Below, in pieces: positions 44,984-55,977 of a stretch of DNA of 64,000 nucleotides. Below the pieces are notes generated by a model. That model saw nothing but the letters and a program-made list of their open reading frames with translations. It was not told where the DNA came from and did no database searches. Origin of the DNA: Setomelanomma holmii. Its lineage: Eukaryota > Ascomycota > Dothideomycetes > Pleosporales > Phaeosphaeriaceae. Location: NCBI GenBank assembly GCA_010015745.1, contig ML978275.1:29724-93723 (forward strand). The letters are read 5' to 3'. The translations under genes and the position numbers were made by a program. Every line of letters starts with the position of its first letter. The first letter of the stretch is position 1.

Positions 44984-46008
44984 ATTGCACACTCAAGGAG
45001 TTGATGGGGCTTATCATATCTGCATCTCTATAAATGTACGCACGAGGACTTTTTAACAGCATGAAGCAATCACGGTCTGTGGGGACGATATGGGTATGCA
45101 TTGCAGGTGCTACATGTTGCGTTTAATCGTGGCGCTTATTTTCGGTGGTGATGAGATGGATGCCGTGGTGGCTTTTCAACGTCCGAAATTGAATTGTTGT
45201 GAATAATACGTGCGTTGGCGTTATTGCCTTGTATGACATTATGCTTACTTTTCGAATGTGGTGTGTTGCTGCTCTGCTTGTCCATGGATGTTGTGGAAGT
45301 GCCGCAAGGTGCGATTCTGCGACACGTATCCCAATGCTACACCAGCTCGAAAATTTACAACGCAGCTACAACATTGTGCGTGGACGTAAAACTTGGGCAA
45401 TCTACTGCGCTAGTGCTTATTATTGTAGATCAAACAGGACAATGGATTACATTGCACGCTCTCGCTGCTTTAATCAGTTTTACAATGACTTCTATGCGCG
45501 CAAAAGAGTCGAGAGCAATGATACGAAAATGGTCTGGTAAAGTGTGTGCAAGCGTCTGCGAAGTATTACAATCATTGTGTACTCGGCATGATGCTGCGAC
45601 TACAAACAAGCAAGAACCACTTACACGTTCTATTAGTGGTAAAGAGCGGTCTGTATGGGCGTCCGGGGAAACTCTGGGTTTCGGATATATCGCAGACTGT
45701 GTAGAAAGCTCTACGCTCCTCGGTGAAACTTTGATTGAGAAGAGCAAAACAGATATATGTGAGTACGCGTTCAAGCGTACCTGACCTGTCCGGGATAGCT
45801 GAATGCACGCATATATGACGCGACGCGATTACGAGCAAGAAAGGGAGCAGCGCATGTCGCCAAACGAGTGTCATGTCTTCATCCTTTTACATCACCAACT
45901 ACCACATTAACTATATACAGTAACTACTTTCGAGCGTTCTAGCTATCGTGCAAGTATCTCTCAGCCCACCGATACGTTCCGATACTCTCCAGTGCCCTCG
46001 TTCGTCAT
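44984..46008. other. Intergenic, 1 kb
   Basis: AT-richer sequence between convergent genes. A 189-codon plus-strand frame (45215-45784) has no domain, begins hydrophobically and lacks coding bias; I do not call it. Confidence 0.5.
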
Positions 46009-47911
46009 CTAATCCTCCTCCTGCGAATCAGCAAGTGCCGAGTCTGCGTTTCCTGCTGCGGTACCGCCTTGTTTCTGGGTGTTTGATCCTGTGGTAGTTT
46101 GGCCAGTTGTAATTTGACCAGTTGTAGTTTGGCCAGTTGTAGTTTGACCAGTTGTAGTTTGACCAGTTGTTGTCTGGCCAGTCGTGGTTTGACCAGTCGT
46201 GCTCTGACCAGTAGTTCCTGTCGTCCCTGTATCTACACCACATCAATACCGCTCCTCGTGCTCATTTGAACATAAAAGGAGAACTTACTCGCACCAGTAC
46301 CCTTAGTCGCGCCGGTACCAACATTCCCACTTGATGGCGTGTTAGCCGCGCCAGTGCCAATGTTGCCGGTGTTTGGTGTCGTGGGCGTGTTGGCTGCGCC
46401 GGTGCCTAGGTTGCCATTGGCGGGTGTGTTGGGGGTTGCTGGTGCTTTTGAACGTCAGTGACTTCGAAATTGTAAGTGCAATAGACAGGGACTTACCAGC
46501 AGGAGCAGCTGCGCCGGGCTGGAGTTGTGTATTGGGAGTAGCAGGAGTTTGAGGTGTAGTGGGAGTGTTGGCAGCGCCAGTGCCAGTGTTGGTGTTTCCA
46601 GGTGTCGGAAAAGTGCCTAAAGCTAGAGTTTGTGAGCATATACATGGTTGTGTAGTTTCAAATTCACGCGAGGAATACTCACCAGCTGAAGCTTGCGGAG
46701 CGACGTTAGGGTCCGCGGGCGATGCAAGACCTGCACCTTGCTGAGTCTGAGTGTTCGAGCCAGTACCTTGTCATCGTAAGTTTGATACCCTGGTAAGTGG
46801 TGAAAAGAAAGGGGAATTACCCGTGCCGGTCTGGCCTTGAGTTCCGGTGAGGCCAGTCCCTTGCTGATTGGCCACGCCGGTTCCTTGCTGGTTGGCTACA
46901 CCGGTACCTTGTTGATTAGCAAGGCCAGTGCCCTGTTGCGTTTGGCTGTTCGAGCCAGTCCCTGCTTATGTTAGCTAATGCATCAATGGCGAGCGGTCTC
47001 TTAGTCGCGGGCATACCGATTTGAGTGTTTTGACCAGCTTGAGTGTTACCGGTACCTGTCTGTGTGTTCTGACCAGCTTGGGTGGTCTGGCCAGTTTGTG
47101 TATTCTGACCGGCCTGAGTAGTTTGTCCAGCGCCGACTTGTCCTTGGTTACCTGCCTTGCCGGCACCCTTCTGAGTATTCGTACCACTCTGGGCAGTCTG
47201 ACCATCCAACTGTCCATTGGCACCAGTTTGACTGCCACCTGCTGCCGCAGTGGCATTGTTCGCGTTTCCAGCACCTAGATTTCCGGCATTATTCTTGCCC
47301 TTCGCGGCATTCGCATTGGCTTTCCCCTTCCCCTTCCCCTTCCCCTTTCCCTTTCCCTTTCCCTTTCCTTTACCCTTCGCAGTTGCAGGAGTGGCAGTCT
47401 GATCATCAAGTCAGTGTCGTTCTCATCTCACTGACTCTAGACTTACTGTAAGGGGCGCGGCGGGAGCGGCGGGTGCAGCGGGTGCAGCGGCATTAGCATT
47501 CGCATTACCGCCACCGAGACCACCAAGAAGACCAGCGAGTTGGCCGCCAGCACCACCAGCTTGGCCGTTAGCGTTTCCACCGGCACCTCCCGCTCCGCCG
47601 AGAAGTCCAGCTAGATCACCACCCGCAGCACCGCCTCCGCCAGCGCCGCCTGTGAGGCCTTGAAGGAGTTGATCAAGCTGGCGCTTGGTCATGGCCTTCT
47701 CTTTAGCAATGTTACGCACGGATGCGACGAAGTGAGCTGGCATTTTCTGGCCACGAGTGGTATCCTAAGATGTGTTAGTCATACGTGGCATGAGAGGTGG
47801 AGTTTTCGAGCAACTTACAACCCATCGCTTGGCGACACCAGGATAAGGTGCAGGTGCAGCCACGGCTGAAGCTGCCAATGAGGCGAGGAGGATGGATGTG
47901 TCGAACTTCAT
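46009..47911 (-). CDS. Secreted modular repeat protein (Gly/Asn/Gln/Thr-rich)
   Basis: Unrecognised secreted protein, 505 residues from eight exons: 47819-47911, 47447-47764, 47017-47398, 46821-46961, 46683-46766, 46497-46616, 46289-46444 and 46009-46232. All junctions keep one frame. The signal peptide is MKFDTSILLASLAASAVAA; Kex2-type KR sites are at 28-29 and 58-59. After a short conserved-looking part (MPAHFVASVRNIAKEKAM) come a Gly/Ala-rich block, a (GK) run of about nine units, Thr-Gln-Ala-Gly-Gln-Asn repeats, repeats of GTGVANQQ, blocks of NxGTGAANTP, and eight or so TTGQ repeats. The tail is acidic (DSQEEDY-like, no GPI signal seen). Introns 3 to 7 are all phase 1. Cell-wall or mucin-like surface role is a guess; effector is another option. 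Confidence 0.75.
46067..46222 (-). repeat. Tandem 12-base repeat coding TTGQ
   Basis: About nine copies of a 12-base unit (minus-strand sense close to ACAACTGGTCAA) in the last exon of the secreted protein, most nearly identical, so a likely source of length variation. Confidence 0.85.
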
Positions 47912-49243
47912 GATGAAGATATGAAACAGATAGAACGAATTTGAAAAATGACTGTCCGGCAGTGTTATATGAAGGAAGGTGTAATGAAAAGCCGACTAGC
48001 AGCACTAAAGTATAGAATAGAAAGAAAGACCCAAAGTTGGAAACTATGAGATACTGGTTCGGTGAGTATCGAACTGAGGAGAAAAGGCATTGTCTGGGCA
48101 TTGGGTAGCCATATATATCGTCCTAAGCTCTCCGCACGGGGTTGACCCGACCAAAATGGAAGGTCTGCTCCCCAGTCACAACAACCTTGACCTAATCTGC
48201 ACGATCATTCGATGGGCTAGTCGATCATCGAATAGCCTGGTGAGGCTGCTGCAGTGAGTGCTGGGTTGAAGTATATCGGAGGCCGGCTGGTGTTGCTACT
48301 CGGGTCACGGCACAGGCATTCTGTGACCATGTATGTTATGACTCGGAAACGTAGGTGCTGTTTCCGGATCCACATGTTTTGGTTGGATGTATGCTCTGTG
48401 CTTTTGACCATTGTCAGCGAAGTGTAGTGATGGCACATCTATTTCTGGGCGCATGAAGCGATCGCATCACTATCCTCCGGCCCCAAAGGCTTCTCGCTCC
48501 TCGCTCATCGCGAATTGGCGCTTACTGGAGTCACCCTCGGGAATTTTATGGATCAGCACATTCAGAGATGGTGGAATTCCCAGCTGCTCAAAGTCAGCTC
48601 ACGTCTATCTTACAAGGTTCTCGCCGGCAACGACCATCCAGCCGGCCCACGCATCATTGTGCCCTTCATTATCATCCAGATCAGGTCGTGGTATAGGCCT
48701 GATGTTGCTGTTCTTGTCTCGTCGTCCGTGAAACGGGGAGCGCGGCGCCATGCCGTTCCGATCAAGTCGAGTTTCGAAACCACACGGAACCCAAGTTTCC
48801 ATTACGGCTTGCAACAAACGCAGTAAGAGACCAGTATTTTGGCACGTGGTTGAGCGTCTCGTCCAGCCTTGAAGCATGGAACGCGGATGATGTGCGATGA
48901 TGTGCTACGTGCTGAGAGGTCCTCGGTCGAAAGAAGCTTAAAACATTAGCGCGACACTAGCGCGGTGGTACCTTCATGACTTTGGGGTAGAGAATCGAAC
49001 GAATGCACGAGACCTGCCATCTCATGGGTTTTTGGCGGATATAGAGACTTATATCAGAAGTGCACAGCTCTTGCAGCTTTATGATCCATGAGTATCGTAG
49101 CTGAACTTTTCCTTGCACAGTCAAAACATCATACCGCTGTGCTATGCAACGCTCGCTCTCGAAATGCTATGACACGGGCCAAATGAGAACATCTTCCACG
49201 ACGTTTGTTCGTGGAGGTAATATGCACAAAGCACATAATGGCA
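47912..49243. other. Intergenic, 1.3 kb
   Basis: Promoter of the secreted repeat protein and 3' region of the Smr gene. Small frames at 48217-48877 on both strands have no domain. No gene seen. Confidence 0.5.
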
Positions 49244-50922
49244 CTACTTTCGCCTCGACAGGCCGGTAACGAGCAGCTCGCCCGTCCCCACTTCGATCTT
49301 CCAGCCCTCATTCATCAAGGTCTTCAAGACTGCAGGTCCGATCTTGCCTCTTCCGCCCTCGCTATGGCGTCCAAGACCAGTGACTATTCTATAGCCATCG
49401 CCCACACCTCCTCTTGCGTTGCCCCATTCGCGTATCCTTCGCTCGCCTAGACCGGCCCACCAGGCTTGAGTTCGTTGCTTCGCGATGCGTGTAGCATTTG
49501 CGACCGTGACACCGTGAAGGTCGAGATATGTAGCACCAGATTGCGAGGACACCAGTGAATCGGCCTCGACTTGACTCATGGCTTTGAGATTGGCGTTGTA
49601 GTTGCGACCCTCTTGCGCGTAGTAGCCAGCTGCCTGACGCATGAGCGGCGTGGATTTGCCCTTCCTATAGGCCGCAGACGCATGCTGAAATGCTTCACTT
49701 TGCGCGCGCGCAAGAGTACCCGTGTCGTGAGGCCTTGCAGAAGGCGCAAGAACTGGAAGATTACTTTGCTCCGAGATTGGATCGGACAAATTTACTGGCG
49801 CATAACGCAGATCGAGCTTGATGCCGCCTTTGCCTCCAGTCTCACTCGCTGGCTGCTCCTTAAGCGCCTTAGCGAGATCGCGCGCTTTAGTGACTGATGG
49901 GTCTGCGAGTCGTACAAGCGCAAGAGCATGTTCCAGGTCGATTGTCGAGAAGTCTGCGTTCAGCTCAATTGCGTCTTGCACGAGTGCCGCATCAGGTTCC
50001 TCCATCTTTTTGTGTGCTTCAATGTCTTTTCTCACGACGGCAAGGACTGTGGCGGACAGTGACGCCCCGCTCTCGTGGTATATGGAGGACACGGTCTTAT
50101 GTGTCAAGCTTGTACGCGATGTGATGAAGTCAACATCGCGAGATGTGTTGAGCCAGCGATTGGAAGGAGACGCTGGGACGTCTGATTCAGACGCGTTCGC
50201 CGAGTCGACGTTGTAAAGAGATGTTCTCTGTTTCTTCCTGTTCTTGCCCTTCCTCCCACGCTGTGGAACGTGGTAGTCCTCCGAGAAAGCATCAATGCCC
50301 TTCGCTATGACTCCCTCTTCTATTGGGCTGGTGCGAGAGTCCTCAAAATAGGCGTGGTTCAGCAGCTCATCCGTGGCCTTGTCCAAATCATTGCATGCTT
50401 TCTTCAATGTGTATGCGATGAGCTCAGGCCGCAGGTTGGGGAAAGTCTCCGCAAGCACCAGCTCTTTCTTTGGTGTGGTGTACTGCTCTGCCTCTTTCCA
50501 GTAGCCACCATCTTGCGATCCTTCCGAGCCCGACCTTGACTGGCCATCCACGCTTAACGTCGCGAGCTCATTGGAGAGGTGTGAGTGGTCGGTCAGGGTA
50601 GTTTGAGTCGCCCAGGTGTCGGCGTTCGAGTCGGCATCGGCGCTGCGTTTGCTCGGGCTGCCGTCTGCGAGACCTCCACTTCCAGACGCATCGAAGCCAG
50701 TGGCCTGTTCGGCTACTGATGTATCCTTCAGCTGGTCGAGAATGGCTATGGCTTGGCCAATTGCATCGGTTTGTCCTGCGAAGTCGGAGTATACTGCAGA
50801 AATGAAAGCGGGGTCTAATGCGGAGGAGTACTCTTCCTGCGGACGCGGAATTTAGCCAAGCCGTGCTACCAACGTCACATAGCCCCTTTACATACCTCGA
50901 GAATGCGCAGGTTTTCATCCAT
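49244..50922 (-). CDS. CUE/DUF1771/Smr-domain protein
   Basis: Likely RNA/DNA nicking or ribosome-linked quality-control nuclease, as for other Smr proteins. Exon 1 (50896-50922) encodes MDENLRILE; a 59-base intron follows; exon 2 is 49244-50836. Total 539 residues. Residues about 130-172 (LVLAETFPNLRPELIAYTLK, then LDKATDELLNHAYF) form a CUE-like ubiquitin-binding motif. The DUF1771 helix pair (QSEAFQHASAAYRKGKSTPL, then GYYAQEGRNYNANLKAM) is near 400-450. The Smr domain closes the protein with the LDLHGVTVANA motif and a GLGRHSEGGRGKIGPAVLK segment containing the conserved GxG-x-HS. The N-terminal helical PxxI-type part is less conserved. Similar to yeast Cue2 and human N4BP2 in domain content; exact equivalence is inferred. 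Confidence 0.9.
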
Positions 50923-51770
50923 TTTTATTCTTGTAGGGCTGACGTCTTCGAATGTGTCTATACTGCGATCGCATAATCGTCAAGGGGCCCGTTTTCGGCG
51001 TGGAGAGGTCGCGTCGTCAGCGTCGCTTGTGGTGCGATATGGCGACGAGGTAGGCTGCAATATTTCTGCTTGCGATTTAAGCACGGAACCTGTTGTGGAT
51101 GGTTCTGCGCGTAGTGTAGTGCTACAAAGTAACAACCACGTGGTCGAGATAAGCTGTGCGTGATCCTGGAATAGCCGAGCTTGGCGGTTTTATCCCACGG
51201 TCATGGCATCTGAATGTCAAGTTGGGAGTACGTGAGTGGGCTGAAGTATGCAGAAGATTGGAAAACCATGTCTTCGAAGTTGTGTAGATGCCAGACGTCA
51301 TCAAGAGGGCGCGCCGCACTACGCGTCATGCACTGACGGTCTAGGCGCTAAAGAATCGCCATCTGTTTTTGACCGCAAACAGTCTGTCCATGTGTGGGAA
51401 GCGAGAATTATAAGAAGTGCAATTCAACTGCCTGCGCGGGCAAAATGGCTTGCAACGTCAAGCATGATCACGAAATATGCAGCCTATGTTTCAATCAACA
51501 TATGAGCCTGGTTGAAGCTGTCAGCCTTGCGACCAGACAATCTCCAGGGCTTCAGGCCCCCAGCCACCAACAATTTCCCGTCACCCCTGCCATGTCTCCA
51601 CGTTTCAAGTCCCAAGATAGACGTGCGGCTGAACCTCAGGCCATTCTTAAATGCACGTCACGTCTTTATGTTGCAACTACAACAAATCTTCGTGGATCCT
51701 GAGCAATTTGTGACAGAGGATCGCACAATTGCCAGCTTCACTGGAGAGCTATTTCAAGTGCGACAGGACG
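50923..51770. promoter_or_regulatory. Divergent promoter, Smr gene / small membrane protein
   Basis: About 850 bases between opposite start codons; no gene recognised in the short frames at 50903-51702. Confidence 0.45.
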
Positions 51771-52148
51771 ATGGCGCCTCACACACACCTCCAGCGCCGC
51801 GCACAAATCACAGCAACAGGCTGGATCCTCATCATCTGCCTCGTCAGCATCGCAGTCTGCGGCATCTTCTGCATCGGGGTGTTATTCTTCATGTGGAAAA
51901 AGAAGCGCGAGCGCCAACAGCGTACGCGCGATCTAGCCGAGGAGCGTCGACCTTTTGTTGATCAAGGATATCAAGCATCACACAATCAGCACGGTCCTGT
52001 CGAAATCATGAGCACTGGTGGACCTATTGAGTTGCAGGGCGGTGTTGTTGAAAACAAACCGCAGCATTTTCATGGGTATGCGGTGCCTGCGACGGTGGGG
52101 TGGGATGGGAAGCCGGTTGAGATGCCTGCGCAATTGCCGACGAGATGA
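51771..52148 (+). CDS. Small single-pass membrane protein
   Basis: Unrecognised, 125 residues, one exon. After 15 polar residues there is a strong transmembrane helix (about 17-41: GWILIICLVSIAVCGIFCIG then VLFFMW), immediately followed by KKKRER, the positive-inside stop-transfer signal. The rest is a polar, Gln/His/Pro-containing cytosolic tail. The ATG at 51771 follows a clean leader; upstream in-frame codons are non-ATG. Compact single-pass proteins of this design are common in filamentous fungi and mostly uncharacterised. Confidence 0.62.
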   Translation: MAPHTHLQRRAQITATGWILIICLVSIAVCGIFCIGVLFFMWKKKRERQQRTRDLAEERRPFVDQGYQASHNQHGPVEIMSTGGPIELQGGVVENKPQHFHGYAVPATVGWDGKPVEMPAQLPTR

Positions 52149-52476
52149 AGGAGGTGGATGTGCACGAGGACATGGAAATGCGCAAATGATTCGGTGGATT
52201 TTCTGTACTCGCAGGCTTTGAATTATTGTGGATCTCGATTTGTCTGTCCGAGGACGAATCTTCGTTGGACTCCAGCGTATCTCGGCCCTTCTCCAGGAGA
52301 CTTCGGGGACAACTACCCAGGCTTTGCTCCATGTACGAGCTCTGACGCTACATCTTCAGCATCGGTAGGCTTTTCACAGCGCATCTTTATTACTCTCCGT
52401 GCTCTGACTTCGATCTTCGCCATATCTTCAGACACATGTCGAACCACCTGGGTACTTGCCGGTTCACACCAAGCCC
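52149..52476. other. Intergenic between convergent genes
   Basis: 328 bases between the small membrane protein and the orphan on the minus strand; nothing recognised. Confidence 0.5.
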
Positions 52477-53024
52477 TCATGGAAGCTGACCACAGCGACC
52501 ATGAGCATTCCCGCCATCATCATAAGCCGGACGGTGCGAATCAGCATGCCAGCGCATCTTCCCAATCGCATACTCGACATTCTCGTACCGAATAACATAA
52601 TCTCCATGCGCCAGAGACAACCCTACCGACGAGTCAGCAAGCTGCACCCCAACTCCCAATCACCCACAAGACTCACCTTCGTTGGCCTCCTCAACAGACC
52701 GACAGATCCAGTATATCGCCTGATCCATCTGCGATACGGTACCCTGCTGCCTGCCAGTGGTCATCTTCGCGAGCCTCAGAAGCGCATGCAACAGCGAGAA
52801 GCCCCAATTGTATGGATCAGGGTCTGGAAGCAAGAGACCTGGGAATGGTGTGGCTGGAGAGAGCACATCCCATGTTCCGCCACGGCTTGGCAGATGCGGT
52901 AGACTTTGGTCTGGCTTTCCGGAGAGAGGGACTCGAATTCGACAATAGGCGGAGCGGCGTTGATGGTAGTGGTTTGAATATTGCTGGCGATCTTTGCGGT
53001 CATGTCTGGGGTGCTGTTAGCCAT
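52477..53024 (-). CDS. Orphan protein gene with a broken reading frame
   Basis: I do not recognise a family. From ATG 53024 the frame reads MANSTPDMTAKIASN, then PPIVEFESLSPESQTKVYRI and CQAVAEHG. It then becomes unlikely and stops, while the neighbouring frame takes over with TWDVLSPATPFPGLLLPDPD, then NWGFSLLHALLRLAKMT and YWICRSVEEANE. A clean intron (52623-52676, GTGAGT donor, CTGAC branch) leads to the last exon 52477-52622 (LSLAHGDYVIRYENVEYAIG, KMRWHADSHRP). The two halves join as one protein if a base near 52872-52885 is missing. No splice pair explains the shift. It may be a sequencing indel or a recent lesion. An alternative start uses an upstream exon at about 53246 (MNE) spliced to the acceptor before 53005. 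Confidence 0.5.
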
Positions 53025-53944
53025 GTTACACGCAACAGTGTGACGCGTTGCAAAACGTTGTTTGGTGTGTTGGCGAAGCTGTGCAGGATGAAGTCGGAGT
53101 CTAGAAAGTGTATGTTTTGTTGTGATGAAGTCAAAACTCTTTTGACTTCAAACGGACGCGTCCAGTCGACACGACAACAACACGCACACGCGCGGTGAAG
53201 TGAAGGATATGGAAGTGAAGCAGGCCAACGTACCTTCATTCATGACGCCCTTGAAAAACGATTAGCACAGTAGCGCCGGCAACGCAGGTGGATCAAACCC
53301 TTCTCGATGCCTTCGTGTAATGCCTGTTCCTCTCACGAAAGCCGTATCAAAGCCCTGAACATGAATGCCAACGCAGTAGCAAGCCCCATCTTTGCAATGC
53401 TGATTGCACTACCATTGGCCTTATTCCGCGTCGCAAGCGCTCTCGTATATTCTAATCTCTTGCGGTTCTCGTGTTTGTAGATCCCGCATATCAAGCTCAA
53501 AGCTGAGCATCAAGCTTTGCTGCTGTTCCACATCGTGAAATACGCGTTGACGTACTGGGAGGGTTGGCGTGATGGAAAGAAGACTAGAATGGACGAGGAT
53601 GGAGATGTGATGGAGGGCATGAGAGAAAGGACAACCACCGGGCGGGGCAGGGCCATCAAATGAAGCGGTCAGCGGAGACGAGAAGAGCGGTGAGATTAGT
53701 TGGATGGGAAAGTATACTGTTGTATTCCAGTAAAACGAGTTCGATAACGCTACGTGTAGTGCTCGCACTCCATATTCCAACCGTGTTCGAGCTCTCCAAC
53801 CTCAATTTTGCATCAGTGTGTAGAGCGAGACCATAGCGCAAGCCAATATCTTGTGGTCCTTGTACACTGCTCCAGCGAACCATATCGGGTCCAGACCTTT
53901 GTACCAGCAGGCAATGGACCAAATCTGGTTTGCATGCTTTATCA
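53025..53944. other. Intergenic with one possible small gene
   Basis: Mostly without features except the candidate small spliced frame at 53361-53663. Confidence 0.45.
53361..53663 (+). CDS. Possible small two-exon protein (88 residues)
   Basis: ATG at 53361 starts a hydrophobic segment (SPIFAMLIALPLALFRVA). After a candidate 36-base intron ending TTGTAG, the frame continues as IPHIKLKAEHQALLLFHIVK, then YALTYWEGWRDGKKTR, to TGA at 53661. The second part looks protein-like, but the intron is very short for this genome and no family is recognised. Weak call. Confidence 0.28.
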
Positions 53945-54634
53945 TCAACCCTGCCGACAGAATCTAGACAAACTTGTTGCGGTCCTGTCGCGTCTCTGTT
54001 TGCCATGCCAACCCAGTATCGAGTCCAGTACCATGACCAGGATCGACATTCCCATCACAACAAGTGCTTCCGGGCCGCTAGGCGTCCACGGCAAGTACCC
54101 ATAGAACCTGAGCCGTGTTCGAACGATCGCCGAAAGGACGTGAACTTCTTCGAAATGCCTGATTGGACGATTTAGGCACAGAAATGGGTTGCGTACTTTG
54201 AGCTGAGTGTGCTTCTCCATGATTTGATTGGCAATGTAAACATTTTGGAAGATGACGAGGAGACAGATTCGGATCCCCACCCAGAAGCGAGGGGAGGAAG
54301 ACTCGATCTTGATTATCAGCGATGCGATACGTTTGAAGAGGCAATCGAAGGTGTAGTCGGCATACTTCATTGCAATTTCCTTGACTGGTGCTCTAAAGAG
54401 CGAGTGTCGGCAGAGAGGGCAAAGATGTCCGCCGTCGCTTTGTACCATCTGAGTCAGACATTCGCGTCCGAAGACGTGGTTGCAAGGTGAAACACGCACG
54501 CCGCGGTGGCTGTCGTGGTACTCATCCCAGTAGAATGGACATCTGTGGTTGTAGAGCGCGTCGTTCGGATTGGCGGGCTGAACGCAGCGAGCAAGGAGTG
54601 AGCGTTTGGAGACCCCAAAGAAGCGGTCGAACAT
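53945..54634 (-). CDS. RING-like zinc-finger membrane protein
   Basis: Probable E3-ligase-like protein, 229 residues, single exon. Residues about 31-81 carry HRCPFYW, then SPCNHVFGRECLTQMV and GGHLCPLCRHSLF, matching the second to eighth ligands of a RING finger (C-H-x2-x-C ... C-P-L-C). The expected first CPxC pair shows only one cysteine, the second position being aromatic, so zinc site 1 may be altered. Two hydrophobic stretches (WVGIRICLLVIFQNVYIAN near 118 and ALVVMGMSILVMVLDSIL near 190) suggest membrane insertion. The C-terminus is Arg-rich. Small RING proteins with this architecture are frequent fungal lineage-specific paralogues. Confidence 0.7.
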   Translation of the reverse strand: MFDRFFGVSKRSLLARCVQPANPNDALYNHRCPFYWDEYHDSHRGVRVSPCNHVFGRECLTQMVQSDGGHLCPLCRHSLFRAPVKEIAMKYADYTFDCLFKRIASLIIKIESSSPRFWVGIRICLLVIFQNVYIANQIMEKHTQLKVRNPFLCLNRPIRHFEEVHVLSAIVRTRLRFYGYLPWTPSGPEALVVMGMSILVMVLDSILGWHGKQRRDRTATSLSRFCRQG

Positions 54635-55173
54635 TATGTCGACAGCCGCGCACTGGTATAGTTGTTGTTGATACAGTAGCTACCATATGTGGGCTCCAGT
54701 CGCGAATTGATAGGAATTGTGATAGTGCGTGGTGTTGCGAAATGGGTATGATTGAAAGGCTGAAACACGGCTATCAGAGAAGAAAGTGAGATTGAGGCAC
54801 TGCGGAAGAGGAGCAATCAACGAACGCTGCCGCTGCACCAATTACAGTCACCCAGTCCCACTTGAGAGCTAAGGCAGGAGAGAGGAAGGTCAGGTTAATT
54901 CGCCGCGGCAGGTGCAAAGGAGCTCAGGGCGCATGGTTCTGGCATGTTGTTTCCGGAATTGTGTGCGTGGCCAACTGGGGACAACATGGCCGAGTCCAGC
55001 AGACTCCGCAACAAGCAATTAAGTGGGGCTCAAAAGGTCTGGCTTGACTTGATGGATTACCTATTGAGCCTAGTAGTTGCCTATAGAAGCTTAACTCCTA
55101 CCTAGATAGATAAGTGGGTCTCTGAAGGTGAACGGATTGACTTGCTTGTTGCGGACTGTGGAGTCCAGATGGC
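54635..55173. other. Intergenic, 540 bases
   Basis: RING gene promoter; nothing else recognised. Confidence 0.5.
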
Positions 55174-55977
55174 GTGGAAGATCGAGTGAAGCATCGAATG
55201 TATCTGTTCGAGATATCAAAAAGACGTCAAAATGATGAGAAATGTATCGTGGACGTGGAACTTCCACAGATGTTTCGAATGCCTTCGGTGCGGAAAGGCT
55301 CTTTGACGTCAGATGAAACCGTGGAAGTTACGATGCACGAACCAACTCCAGGCGACACAATTTTCGATAACAACATTCTCTTGCAGCCCGCGAACAGTTC
55401 CCGATTGTCCGGAAAGCTCCTAGATTACGGCGGTTCATGAAGCAAGACCGTAACTAAACCTCGACATGTGGCAGTGCCAGAAAGCCTGCAACCAATCCAG
55501 ATACGCGTAGTAATCACCATCAAGGTATCTTCTTAAAAGAGATACCGAAAGACATGCCCATGGTTCGGCATGGCTCCCGGCTGGACGGGGAAAGCTTCTT
55601 GTTGGTTTTCGGATACATTTCTCGATATACGGCCTGGTTCGGAAAGGAAGCCCTCTCAACCCAAGGTCGAGGTCCTGGACGTTTCCATCATCGATAGAAT
55701 TGCAGACCTGGTCATGACATTCAAGAAGATTAGAGTTCCGGTTCCTATATTTTCGGCGGAGGCTGTTTGTTCCACAATTCAAGCATATGAGGATATGGGG
55801 ACTTTACACTTTGGCTCTGCCACAGATCAGGCACAATCGATTGCCGCAACTAGATGTCGACAACTACATTGTCAAGCAGTAGCTTGCAACCCTACTCAAG
55901 GGCTAAATTATACATGCCGCCAGCTCTTCGAAGAGGCTCAACTCAAAATCGTAACTGACAGTATCCAGTCATAACGG
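55174..55977 (+). pseudogene. Probable decayed gene of unknown family
   Basis: One frame is protein-like over about 800 bases but is cut by TGA at 55438 and TAA near 55537. Before the first stop it reads CIVDVELPQMFRMPSVRKGS; after the second, VEVLDVSIIDRIADLVMTFK and IFSAEAVCSTIQAYEDMGTL, ending TAA at about 55972. No intron with acceptable splice sites removes both stops. I recognise no family. It lies directly before another decayed gene, so the 55-57.5 kb stretch seems to be losing genes. Confidence 0.42.

Noticed and set aside
45215..45784. 189-codon frame with hydrophobic start
   Set aside because: No domain, irregular codon use and AT-rich intergenic context; expression data would be needed to revive it.
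47320..47384. Telomere-like C/T-rich hexamer run
   Set aside because: It is CCCTTT, not CCCTAA, and codes in frame for the Gly-Lys run of the secreted protein.
48961..49030. Possible tRNA T-loop (TTCGTTCGATTCTC on the minus strand)
   Set aside because: No matching acceptor stem, D-arm or anticodon arm could be placed around it.
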